NCBI GenBank assembly: GCA_005889515.1
Contig: VBHE01000055.1
Location: 5,329-13,535, forward strand
Origin: Chloroflexota bacterium
GTDB lineage: Bacteria; Chloroflexota; Dormibacteria; Aeolococcales; Aeolococcaceae
Reading direction: 5' to 3'
Length of the DNA: 8,207 bases
In this document: piece by piece, positions 1 to 6,845 of the stretch
Numbering within the stretch: position 1 is the first letter of the stretch
Layout of the letters: every line of letters starts with the position of its first letter
Made by a program: the position numbers and the translations under genes
Notes under the pieces: model-generated
What the model saw: the letters and a program-made list of their open reading frames with translations, nothing else
What the model was told of the DNA's origin: nothing
Database searches by the model: none

Positions 1-933
1 ATGGCGGCGAGGCTGATGCGGGCGGCCACCGGCGTCCAGGTGGTCGGCGTCCTCGACGACTACCTTCCGGTGGGGGCGGAGCTCGCAGGCGGCTTTCGGG
101 TTCTCGGCACCTCGGCGAGGCTCGAGCAGATCGCGGAACGCACCGGCGCCGACGAGGTTGTCGTCGTCCCCCAGGCGCTGCCCTGGGAGAGCCTGCAGTG
201 CCTGATGGCCGCCGGCGCGGCGCCCGGCGGGCTGCGGATGCACCTGCTGGCCGGGTTCTACGACCTGCTGGCGACCGGTGTGCAGCTCTCGCAGGCGAAC
301 GGCGTGCCGATGCTGACGATCCGGAAGGTGGTGCTGACACCGGGCGAGGCGGCGGTGAAGCGAGCCGTCGACCTCCTCGTCGCCAGCGGTCTGCTCGTCC
401 TCCTGTCCCCTGCCGTTACCCTCGCGGTCGCCTCCCTCGCGATCCGGGGTGGCGCGATCATCGAGCGCTCCCGTGTGTGCGGCCGCGACGGGCGGGACTT
501 CGACCTCCTCACACTCGCCTCCGGGGTGATGACGAGATCGACGCTGGTGCGCAAGCTGCCCAGCCTGGTCAACGTCCTGCGCGGGCAGCTCAGCATCGTC
601 GGGCCGCACCCGACCCCCGCGGGAGCGGCGGTGCGCAGCTCGACAGGCCAGCTGACGACGCTCCGCCCTGGCCTCACCGGTCTGTGGAGGAGGAGCGAGG
701 ATCCCGCCGAGCAGCTGCTCCTCGACCTGTACTACGTGAGGGGCTATTCGCTGTGGTTCGACCTGCAGATCCTCTTCGATCGTGTGCGGGTGCGCTTCAG
801 GCCGGTCGACGGCCCGGAGCGCTCCCGCACCCTGTCGGGCGAGCCGGTGCGGCTGGTGCCGGCCCGCACACGGGTCGAACCTGTCGAGCAGCCGGCGACG
901 GTGTCGGTTTCGGGTGATCAGGGGGTGATGTAG
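1..933 (+). CDS. Sugar transferase (polyprenyl-phosphate hexose-1-phosphate transferase-like), 5' partial, catalytic motif degenerate
   Basis: 310 residues are visible. The family (WbaP/PglC-like, bacterial sugar transferase domain) normally moves a sugar-1-phosphate onto undecaprenyl phosphate at the inner membrane face, starting a repeat unit. Residues 13-60 match the second half of the Rossmann-like domain that precedes the catalytic domain (VVGVLDD, then RVLG and DEVVVVP). The expected N-terminal membrane helices and the first Gly-rich strand are missing, so the gene starts upstream and the ATG at position 1 is probably internal. The catalytic domain starts near KRAVDLL (120-126), followed by the membrane re-entrant segment (about 125-148). 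Fold motifs remain: NVLRGQLSIVGP (191-202), LRPGLTGLW (221-229) and LDLYYVRGYSLWFDLQIL (241-258). However, the catalytic Asp-Glu before LPxL is absent (LVRKLPSL, 182-189), the KFRSM-type motif is absent, and PRP reads PHP (202-204). A hydrophilic tail of about 40 residues follows. The family call is firm; activity is doubtful. Confidence 0.85.
   Translation: MAARLMRAATGVQVVGVLDDYLPVGAELAGGFRVLGTSARLEQIAERTGADEVVVVPQALPWESLQCLMAAGAAPGGLRMHLLAGFYDLLATGVQLSQANGVPMLTIRKVVLTPGEAAVKRAVDLLVASGLLVLLSPAVTLAVASLAIRGGAIIERSRVCGRDGRDFDLLTLASGVMTRSTLVRKLPSLVNVLRGQLSIVGPHPTPAGAAVRSSTGQLTTLRPGLTGLWRRSEDPAEQLLLDLYYVRGYSLWFDLQILFDRVRVRFRPVDGPERSRTLSGEPVRLVPARTRVEPVEQPATVSVSGDQGVM
920..925 (+). promoter_or_regulatory. 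Ribosome binding site for the Wzz-like gene
   Basis: AGGGGG lies 7 nt before the GTG at 933. It supports that GTG, which shares its first base with the TAG stop of the preceding gene. The ATG at 928 is in the upstream gene's frame and is followed directly by TAG. Confidence 0.55.
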
Positions 934-1892
934 TGGACAGCGCCGAGTTCTGGCGGGTCGTGCGCCGCCGGGCACGGATCCCGATCGTGCTGATGATCGC
1001 GGCCGTCTGCGCGGCCTTCGTGTTCAACACGATGTCCAAGCCGAAGTACACCGCCACGGCCACGGTGGTCGCGAGGAACCTCCTGACCATCCTGAAGCCG
1101 CTCAAGTTCGAGGAGCTGGCGACGTCGACGTCGGTCGCCGCCCACGTCCGTGACCAGCTGAGGCTGAGCGACAGCCCAGAGGACCTCGCCCGACGCGTCA
1201 GGGCCGCCGCGAGCCAGAGCGCGCTCTACCGAGTCTCGGTGACCGACACGGTGCCGGACCGCGCGATCAGCATCACCAATGCGATCAGCCTGGAGGCGGC
1301 GAGGGTCTACACCGACCTCGCCGTGGGCACGCTGTCGACGACGGCCGGCCAGGTGGATGGGGAGAGGTCGTCGTACAGGGAGCGCTATCTCACCGCGGCC
1401 CAGCGGCTGCTGGACTACGAGGCGCTCCACCCCGATGTCCTGATCGGGTCGTCGGGGTCCGAGACGCTCCCTCCGGACCTGCAGGGGCAGCTCCTGGAGC
1501 AGGGGGCCACGCCCTCGCTGCAACCGCTGGCGCCGGCGCTCGCCACCACCGACGTCCGCGTGGAATCGCAGTTCCTCGCCCTCCAGCTGGCCTCGCGGCT
1601 GGCCGCCGACGCGTATCACAACTTCGAGGCGGAGACCGCGAAGAACGGGGTGGCCGCGGTCGCAAACGCGCACGACTACGGCGCCCAGGTCGTGGACCCG
1701 GCGGTGGTCGCCGAGCCCGATACCTCGGCGCGGCGGTGGCGGCTCGTGTACGCGGCCGTTCTCGCCGGGCTGCTCGGTGCCGGCATCACCTTCGGCCGCG
1801 AGCACATCGAGCGGAGGATGCGGCTGGCCGCGATGCAGCGGACGCTGATCGGCGAGGCCGCACCGCACGAGGTCTCGGTCGCGCGTCAATGA
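933..1892 (+). CDS. Wzz/YveK-type chain-length determinant (polysaccharide co-polymerase), no kinase domain
   Basis: 319 residues with the two-helix layout of polysaccharide co-polymerases. A short basic cytoplasmic N-terminus (EFWRVVRRRAR) is followed by TM1 at about 16-34. A long extracytoplasmic domain spans about 35-268, with the usual post-TM1 strand (KYTATATVVARN). TM2 lies at about 269-287, preceded by YGAQVVDPAVVAEP, which matches the Wzz C-terminal juxtamembrane region, and contains Gly-rich GLLGAG. The protein ends about 30 residues after TM2, with no Walker A motif or Tyr-rich tail, so it is not a fused BY-kinase. In this family such proteins control polymer length together with Wzy. 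The GTG start overlaps the upstream TAG by one base and has a good Shine-Dalgarno sequence. The stop overlaps the flippase ATG (ATGA). Sequence conservation in the extracytoplasmic domain is weak, so the call rests on architecture, end motifs and neighbours. Confidence 0.82.
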   Translation: MDSAEFWRVVRRRARIPIVLMIAAVCAAFVFNTMSKPKYTATATVVARNLLTILKPLKFEELATSTSVAAHVRDQLRLSDSPEDLARRVRAAASQSALYRVSVTDTVPDRAISITNAISLEAARVYTDLAVGTLSTTAGQVDGERSSYRERYLTAAQRLLDYEALHPDVLIGSSGSETLPPDLQGQLLEQGATPSLQPLAPALATTDVRVESQFLALQLASRLAADAYHNFEAETAKNGVAAVANAHDYGAQVVDPAVVAEPDTSARRWRLVYAAVLAGLLGAGITFGREHIERRMRLAAMQRTLIGEAAPHEVSVARQ

Positions 1893-3226
1893 CCGTCGCA
1901 GTCGCGCGGCCACCCGAACCGCAGCCGCTGCACCGGCTGGCGCGGGCCGGGTTCCTCTCTCTCGGAGGCTCGGTCGCCATCCAGGGGCTCAACGTGGTCT
2001 CCGGCGTCATCCTGGCGAGGGCGTTGGGGCCGGCGGCCCGCGGGGAGCTCGCCGCCGTCCTCCTCTGGCCGGGGATCCTCGCCGCGGTGGGCGGCCTCTC
2101 CACGGCGGAGGGAGTGGCGTACTTCACGGCGCGCGCGAGCAGTCCGATGCAGGCGACGGTGGCGACCGCGCTCGCCATCAGCCTGGCCCAGGCGATGGTG
2201 CTGATGGCGGCCGGATACCTGCTCATGCCCCTCGTCCTCGGGCACTACGGTGGCGGCACGGTGCGGGCGGGTCGCCTGTACCTGCTCTCCCTGCCCCCGT
2301 ACCTGCTCGGCCAGGCGGCGATGGCGCTCCTCCAGGGGAGGCAGCGATGGGTCACGCTGAACCTCATCCGGGTCGTCATCACCGCCACGACCGTCGCGGG
2401 GCTCGTCCTCCTGCTGTCGGCTGGCCGGGTGACGGTGCTGAACGCCACCACGCTCTACATCGCGGTCAGTGCGGTGGGCCTCGCCGCGACCGTCGCCGCG
2501 CTGGCCGCATCCGGCTGGTTCGGGCTCCATCCCGATGCGCGGCTGGCCCGGTCGATCACGGTGTTCGGGCTCAAGGCCCACGTCGGCAGCCTCGCGGGCC
2601 AGGCCAACCTCAACCTCGACAAGGCCGCGATCGCGGTGTTCCTCAGCTCCCGTGACCTCGGGGTCTACTCCGTCGCGGTCACGCTGTCGGCGCCCCTGAC
2701 GATGATCGGGACCGCGATCGGGACGGTGGCGCTCCCGGCGGTCGCCGCGTCCGGGTCGGCGCCGGAGCGGCGGCACGCCTTCGCCTGGTTGGTCCGCTCG
2801 ACCCTCGTGCTCTCGGCAGCGACCACCGTCACCCTCGTCGTCCTGACGCCGCTGCTCATGCGGACGTTCTTCGGAGTCGGTTTTCTCAGCGGTGTGCTCA
2901 TCGCCCAGGTCGCGATCACCGCGGCTCTGGCGAGGGGTGTCGGCTACGTCCTCGCATACGGCCTCTGTGCCTTCAACAGGCCGCTCGCCCCGAGCATCGC
3001 GGAGGCGCTCGCGGTCCTGGCGACCGTGGTCGGACTGGCGGTGCTGCTGCCCTCCCTCGGCCTGGTGGGGGCGGCGATCACGTCGCTGGTCGCCTACAGC
3101 GTCAGCGCGGCCTACATGCTGTGGTTCGCGCAGCGGCGGCTGGAGATGCCGCTCACCGACCTGCTCCTCCCCCGGCAGGGCGACATCGGCCAGTGGATCC
3201 GGTGCGTGCGGCGTGATCGGCCGTGA
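1889..3226 (+). CDS. Oligosaccharide/lipopolysaccharide flippase (Wzx-like, MOP superfamily)
   Basis: 445 residues, very hydrophobic, with roughly twelve predicted membrane segments, the usual size for Wzx/MOP exporters. The N-terminal signature is typical: GFLSLGGSVAIQGLNVVSGVILARALGP (21-48) followed by RGELAAVLLWPG. So is the mid-protein signature around 228-262, with an amphipathic stretch, LNLDKAAIAVFL and LGVYSVAVTLS. Its expected role is to flip lipid-linked repeat units across the cytoplasmic membrane for polymerisation. The ATG at 1889 is chosen because it forms an ATGA overlap with the upstream stop and begins just before the first membrane segment. The in-frame ATG at 1736 would add 51 Arg-rich residues lying entirely within the Wzz gene. 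Only a weak, distant GAGG precedes 1889, so translational coupling is likely. The gene ends in a GTGA overlap with the polymerase gene. Confidence 0.92.
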   Translation: MTVAVARPPEPQPLHRLARAGFLSLGGSVAIQGLNVVSGVILARALGPAARGELAAVLLWPGILAAVGGLSTAEGVAYFTARASSPMQATVATALAISLAQAMVLMAAGYLLMPLVLGHYGGGTVRAGRLYLLSLPPYLLGQAAMALLQGRQRWVTLNLIRVVITATTVAGLVLLLSAGRVTVLNATTLYIAVSAVGLAATVAALAASGWFGLHPDARLARSITVFGLKAHVGSLAGQANLNLDKAAIAVFLSSRDLGVYSVAVTLSAPLTMIGTAIGTVALPAVAASGSAPERRHAFAWLVRSTLVLSAATTVTLVVLTPLLMRTFFGVGFLSGVLIAQVAITAALARGVGYVLAYGLCAFNRPLAPSIAEALAVLATVVGLAVLLPSLGLVGAAITSLVAYSVSAAYMLWFAQRRLEMPLTDLLLPRQGDIGQWIRCVRRDRP

Positions 3227-4706
3227 ACGCCTTGCGTAGCCTCTCGCCGGGCTGGTCGACGCTGCTGCGACCGGCCCGTCCCGCTCCATGGGCGCTGGCC
3301 GCCTGCGCTGCGGTTCTCCTCACCGCCTCGCTGACCGCGCTCGTCGGCCTCGGGGACCTGGTGTTCTGGAGCTTCCTGCTCGTGATGGCGGGTCTCTGCG
3401 TCTACAACGTGGCGACCGGCGGGCGCCGCCCGGATGGCACCCTCGACGTCCTCGCCCCCGCGGGACCGTTCAGCCTCGTCCTCTTCGTGATGTTCGGGCT
3501 CGGCTCCATCTACGGATGGACGGGTCTCGACCCGAAGCAGGAGCATCCCAACCCGCTGCCCGCCCTGATCCTTGCCACCATCGGCCTCGCCGCGTTCACC
3601 GTCGGATATCGCGTCCCGAGGGTGCGCAGGGCGAGGAGCGTCACCCACCGGCTGAGCCGGTGGCGGGTCCGGCGACTGGTTCCGGCGGCGCTGCTGTGCA
3701 TCGCGCTCGGCCTCGTCGGCACGGTCGCCGCCTTCTCGAGCATCGAGTACTTCGCCTGGAGCCAGAAGACCGACACCGCGCTCGACGCCGAGTCGCAGCT
3801 GGGCTTCCTGGCCGACCTGCTCTTCGTCGGGCTCACCATGCTGAGCATCGTCATCGCCTCCTCGATGAGTCGGCGGCGCGCGCGTGTCACCCTCGTGCTC
3901 CTGGCCCTGGTGGAGGCCGCGTTCTTCCTTCCGACCGGACGGCGCTTCTACCTGTTCACCATCCTCGCGAGCGTCGGCTTCGCCTGGCACTACTACATCG
4001 GCAGGATCCGGCCGGTGCACCTGGTCACCCTCGCGGTGTTCACGATCATGATCCTGAACCCGGTCGGCCAGCTGTGGAGGACGGCGTACAAGACGATCGG
4101 CGCCAGCGGCCCAGGCGACCTCCCCGCCGTCGCCGCGGAGGTCGGCGACGAGATCGCAACCATGGGCCCCGGTGACTATCTCGGGTACGCGATCGGCGAC
4201 CGTTTCGAGCGTCTGAACGAGGCGGCGACGGTGGCCGCGATCCGGGAGACCGTCCCCTCCACCGACGACTTCAAATACGGGGCGACCTTCCTGCCGATGG
4301 TGACCTGGGCGGTGCCGCGCTTCCTCTGGCCCGAAAAGCCGACCTTCCAGTACTTCAACGAGATCGGCCACACCACCGGGCTGATCGGACCCTTCGACAC
4401 GGTGACGACGATCGTCTACACGTCGATCGGCGAGCTGTACCTGAACTTTGGGGACATCGGGGTCCCGCTCGGGATGTTCGTGTTCGGCATGCTCGCACGC
4501 TGGCTCTACCAGGCACTGATCGCGGGCGCACCGAACCAGACCGGGATGCTGATCTACGGTCTCCTCGTCCTACCTCTGTGGACAGTCGAGGAGGCGCTCG
4601 GACCCGCTTCGTCTGCCTGGTCGTGCTCCGAGTGTCCGGGGCGATGGGACAGATCACCAGGGGATCGGTGCGCTTCATCGGTTCGCATGTGGGGGGGGCA
4701 GCCTAG
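3223..4706 (+). CDS. Wzy-like oligosaccharide repeat-unit polymerase, apparent -1 frameshift near 4600
   Basis: A polytopic protein with roughly ten membrane segments. After conceptual correction it has about 494 residues, a normal Wzy size. Family-like features are TGRRFYLF (238-245), a large loop at about 280-395 containing VPRFLWPEKPTFQYFNEI (364-381), and GELYLNFGDIGVPLGMFVFG (403-422), resembling oligosaccharide repeat-unit polymerases. It would link flipped repeat units outside the membrane. The GTG at 3223 overlaps the flippase stop (GTGA), and an in-frame TGA at 3214 excludes earlier starts. The initial frame stays sensible to Gly460 (codon 4600-4602). It then becomes a Ser/Cys/Arg-rich shadow that would run 607 nt into the aminotransferase gene, to 5313. 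The -1 frame from 4602 gives a hydrophobic tail (TRFVCLVVLRVSGAMGQITR...) ending at TAG 4704-4706, overlapping the next GTG. One extra base near 4600 restores the gene. Sequencing error and true mutation are both possible. Confidence 0.82.
4597..4606 (+). other. Inferred frameshift position in the polymerase gene
   Basis: Around CTCGGACCCG the coding signal passes from the frame starting at 3223 to the -1 frame. Adding one G to the GG at 4600-4601 gives ALGTRFVCLVV and an open frame to TAG 4704-4706. By hand count, 28 of 34 codons in the -1 frame from 4602 to the stop end in G or C, against 21 of 32 in the original frame over nearly the same stretch. No X XXY YYZ slippery heptamer is present, so programmed frameshifting is unlikely. 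Confidence 0.65.
4691..4698 (+). promoter_or_regulatory. G8 tract serving as likely ribosome binding site of the aminotransferase gene
   Basis: Eight consecutive G residues lie 7 nt before the GTG at 4706, inside the last codons of the polymerase gene. The tract can act as a purine-rich Shine-Dalgarno sequence. It is also a site where base-count errors or slippage are likely; one extra G here would also bring the original polymerase frame onto the TAG at 4704-4706. Confidence 0.45.
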
Positions 4707-5848
4707 TGGCCGCGGAGATCAGCGCGAGGGAGACGACGGCGAGGCGGATCCCCGCGCAGAGATACGACGTCCCCGAGGAGGACATCGACCAAATCCTGGG
4801 AGAACTCGGCGCCCTGCTGCGGACCCGCTCCTTCCTCAGCATGGGGGCGCACTGCGAGATCTTCGAGCGGCGGTTCGCGGACTACGTCGGGTGCGCGCAC
4901 GCGGTGAGCGTCAACACTGGGACCGGAGCCCTGGAGATCATCCTCCGCTCGCTCGACGTCGCCGGCTCGGAGGTCATCGTCCCGACCAATACCTTCGCCG
5001 CCACGGCGTTCGCGGTCCTCCACGCCGGTGCGACCCCGGTCTTCGCCGACTGCGCAGACGACCTCGTGCTCGATCCCTCCGACGTCGAGCGGCGCCTGTC
5101 AGCGACCACGAGCGCGGTCATCGTCGTCCACATCGGAGGGCTCGTCTCGCCGAGCACGCACCGACTGGACGAGCTCTGTCGACGCCGCGGCCTCGTGCTC
5201 GTCGAGGATGCGGCACACGCTCACGGAAGCGCTCTCGACGGCCGCAGGGCGGGGACGCTCGGCGAGGCCGCCGCCTTCTCGTTCTTCTCGACCAAGGTGA
5301 TGACGACCGGTGAGGGAGGCATGGTCACGACGGACAGCGACGAGATCGCCCAGCGGGCACGGCTGTTGCGCGACCAGGCGAAGGTCGAGGGCCTGAATCG
5401 TCACGACCTCGTCGGATACAACTGGAGGCTGTCGGAACTCCAGGCGATCCTGGGGGTGACCCAGCTCGCCCGGCTCGACACATTCATCGAGGAGCGCCGG
5501 AGGGTCGCCCGCATCTACGACCGGGCGTTCCGCGACGGCCCCGCCTGCCTCCGTCCCCTGCGCATCCCGTCGGGCGCCGAATCGAACTACTACAAGTACG
5601 TCATTCACTGCGATGCGGACGTGGAGAGCGTGGGGCGGAGGCTGTTCACCGAGCATAGGGTGCGGCTGGGAGGGGCGGTCTACGACGTCCCGTGTCACCA
5701 GCAGCCGGTCTTCGCCGGGCTGTCCCGTGATCCGCTCCCGCGGTCCGAGAGCCTGTGCCGCCATCACATCTGTCCGCCGATCTATCCGTCGTTGACCGAC
5801 GACGAGGCGCAATACGTCGCCGACTCGCTGATCGAGGTGGTGTCATGA
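4706..5848 (+). CDS. DegT/DnrJ/EryC1/StrS family sugar aminotransferase
   Basis: 380 residues, normal full length for this PLP-dependent fold-type I family, which transfers an amino group (usually from glutamate) to a keto group on a nucleotide sugar. All key motifs are present: TGTGALEI (71-78, cofactor phosphate region), VIVPTNTFAAT (90-100), VEDAAHAHGS (166-175, with Asp168 for the PLP ring nitrogen), and FSFFSTKVMTTGEGGMV (191-207, with Lys197 as Schiff-base lysine). GYNWRLSELQAILGVTQL follows, where the family usually shows a G-N-R-E-Q-A pattern. The C-terminal domain ends normally. The GTG at 4706 shares its G with the preceding TAG, follows a G-rich Shine-Dalgarno sequence, and has no alternative start upstream in frame. 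The stop overlaps the SDR gene (ATGA). Beside an SDR and an AsnB-like gene, it probably makes an amino sugar for the repeat unit; substrate and C3 or C4 specificity cannot be read from the sequence. Confidence 0.93.
   Translation: MAAEISARETTARRIPAQRYDVPEEDIDQILGELGALLRTRSFLSMGAHCEIFERRFADYVGCAHAVSVNTGTGALEIILRSLDVAGSEVIVPTNTFAATAFAVLHAGATPVFADCADDLVLDPSDVERRLSATTSAVIVVHIGGLVSPSTHRLDELCRRRGLVLVEDAAHAHGSALDGRRAGTLGEAAAFSFFSTKVMTTGEGGMVTTDSDEIAQRARLLRDQAKVEGLNRHDLVGYNWRLSELQAILGVTQLARLDTFIEERRRVARIYDRAFRDGPACLRPLRIPSGAESNYYKYVIHCDADVESVGRRLFTEHRVRLGGAVYDVPCHQQPVFAGLSRDPLPRSESLCRHHICPPIYPSLTDDEAQYVADSLIEVVS
5834..5840 (+). promoter_or_regulatory. Ribosome binding site deciding the SDR start
   Basis: GAGGTGG ends 4 nt before the ATG at 5845. 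It favours that ATG, which starts directly with the cofactor strand, over the in-frame ATG at 5755, which would add 30 Arg-rich residues encoded inside the aminotransferase gene. Confidence 0.55.
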
Positions 5849-6810
5849 GGATCGTGGTCACCGGAGGCTCCGGCTTCATCGGGCGGGCGCTCATGCGCGA
5901 GCTCCAACGAGGTGGGCACGACGCGGTCGCCGCGGACGTGCGCACCTCCGACGGCCTCGCCGGCCTGTCCCGGTGCGTGGACGTTCTCGACGTCGAACAG
6001 CTGAAGCCGGCCGTCGCTGGGGCGGACATCGTCTGCCACCTCGCCGGTCCGGTGCTGGACACCGCCCGGAGCGACCCCTTCTGGTCGTCCCGGCTCCAGC
6101 TGTCGGGAACCCTGAACGTCCTCGACGCCTGCCGTACGGCGGGGGTGACGAAGCTGGTCCTCGCCAGCTCGTTCTACGTCTACGACGGCCTGCCGGCGGA
6201 GGGCATCGTCAACGAGAGCTCGCGCCTGGACCCGTCGCGCATGGAGCTCTTCGGGTCTCTCAAGGTCGCCGCGGAGCAGCTGGTCCTGGGATACGCTCGC
6301 AAGTTCGGACTGACGTATGTGATCCTGCGCTTCGGGTCGGCGTACGGATGGGGCGAGGGATCGAACCTGGTGCAGGCGTTTCTCGCGGCAGGGCTCGAGG
6401 GCCGCGTCCTCGAGGTCTGGGGGCGGGGACTCCGATCCAACCAGTACACGTACGTGGACGACATCGCCCGGGGCTGCGTCGCGGCGCTGGAGGCGGACAA
6501 CGATATCTTCAACCTCGTCGCCTCCGATGAGACGGCGACCGGGGAGCTCGCGTCCCTGATGTGCCGGCGCTACGGGTTCGAGATGCGGCTCCTCGTCGAC
6601 AAGACCGAGGGCGCCGACTTCCCCTACATGTCCTCTCGCAAGGCCCTGCGCCGCCTCGGCTGGGTCACGACGCCCCTCGAGGAGGCGCTCGACCGGCTGG
6701 TCGAGCAGCAGCGGTCGCGCTCGAGCGTCCCCGTCGCGGGGACGGCGGACGGCGACCGCGTGTCGCATGGGCGTCCGGCGGAGGCGCCACCAGCGGCGGC
6801 GCAGCGGTGA
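5845..6810 (+). CDS. NAD(P)-dependent epimerase/dehydratase-like protein (extended SDR) with Tyr-to-Phe in the active site
   Basis: 321 residues, the usual extended-SDR size. It begins with the NAD(P)-binding motif VTGGSGFIG (5-13). VCHLAGP (63-69), LASSFYVYDG (106-115, with the active-site Ser), ILRFGSAYGWG (160-170) and YTYVDDIARG (201-210) follow in the order expected for GalE/RmlB/Gmd-like enzymes. These act on NDP-sugars by epimerisation, dehydration or reduction. Where the family has YxxxK the sequence reads FGSLK (136-140). The catalytic Tyr is Phe136 (codon TTC) and Lys140 is kept, so ordinary SDR chemistry may be impaired. Residues from about 290 form a hydrophilic, Pro/Ala/Arg-rich tail. 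The start overlaps the upstream stop (ATGA) and has a good Shine-Dalgarno sequence. Its place between an aminotransferase and a glycosyltransferase points to nucleotide-sugar processing; the reaction is unknown. Confidence 0.88.
   Translation: MRIVVTGGSGFIGRALMRELQRGGHDAVAADVRTSDGLAGLSRCVDVLDVEQLKPAVAGADIVCHLAGPVLDTARSDPFWSSRLQLSGTLNVLDACRTAGVTKLVLASSFYVYDGLPAEGIVNESSRLDPSRMELFGSLKVAAEQLVLGYARKFGLTYVILRFGSAYGWGEGSNLVQAFLAAGLEGRVLEVWGRGLRSNQYTYVDDIARGCVAALEADNDIFNLVASDETATGELASLMCRRYGFEMRLLVDKTEGADFPYMSSRKALRRLGWVTTPLEEALDRLVEQQRSRSSVPVAGTADGDRVSHGRPAEAPPAAAQR
6726..6744. repeat. Small inverted repeat (7-bp stem, 5-nt loop)
   Basis: CGTCCCC (6726-6732) and GGGGACG (6738-6744) can pair around the loop GTCGC. 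It lies in the 3' part of the SDR gene that encodes the hydrophilic tail. No T tract follows, so it is not an intrinsic terminator. In sequence this GC-rich it may be chance. Confidence 0.3.
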
Positions 6811-6833
6811 GGCCGGTCGAGAGGGTGGGGGAC

Positions 6834-6845
6834 ACCGGCGCCGGT
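6834..6845. repeat. 12-bp perfect palindrome before the glycosyltransferase start
   Basis: ACCGGCGCCGGT is its own reverse complement. It lies in the 37-nt gap between the SDR stop and the ATG at 6848, the longest non-coding stretch in the window. It could bind a dimeric protein or hinder initiation as a hairpin, but may be chance at this GC content. Confidence 0.3.

Noticed and set aside
1736..1888. Longer N-terminus for the flippase from ATG 1736
   Set aside because: The added 51 residues are Arg-rich and entirely inside the Wzz gene; ATG 1889 forms the ATGA overlap typical of this operon.
918..4371. A chain of long open frames on the - strand (918-1913, 1886-3289, 3112-4371)
   Set aside because: They lie antisense to well-supported genes, and their translations are rich in Arg, Gly, Pro, Asp and His with no family motif. 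This is the usual shadow of high-GC coding sequence.
4597..4606. Programmed -1 ribosomal frameshifting in the polymerase gene
   Set aside because: No slippery heptamer of the X XXY YYZ type and no obvious downstream pseudoknot; a single missing base is simpler.
3223..5313. A 696-residue polymerase fused to an extra C-terminal domain
   Set aside because: From about residue 461 the sequence is low-quality Arg/Pro/Ser-rich shadow, first opposite the better -1 frame and then out of frame over the complete aminotransferase gene. A frameshift explains it better.
6726..6744. Intrinsic terminator at the end of the SDR gene
   Set aside because: The stem is short, lies inside the coding region, and no T tract follows.
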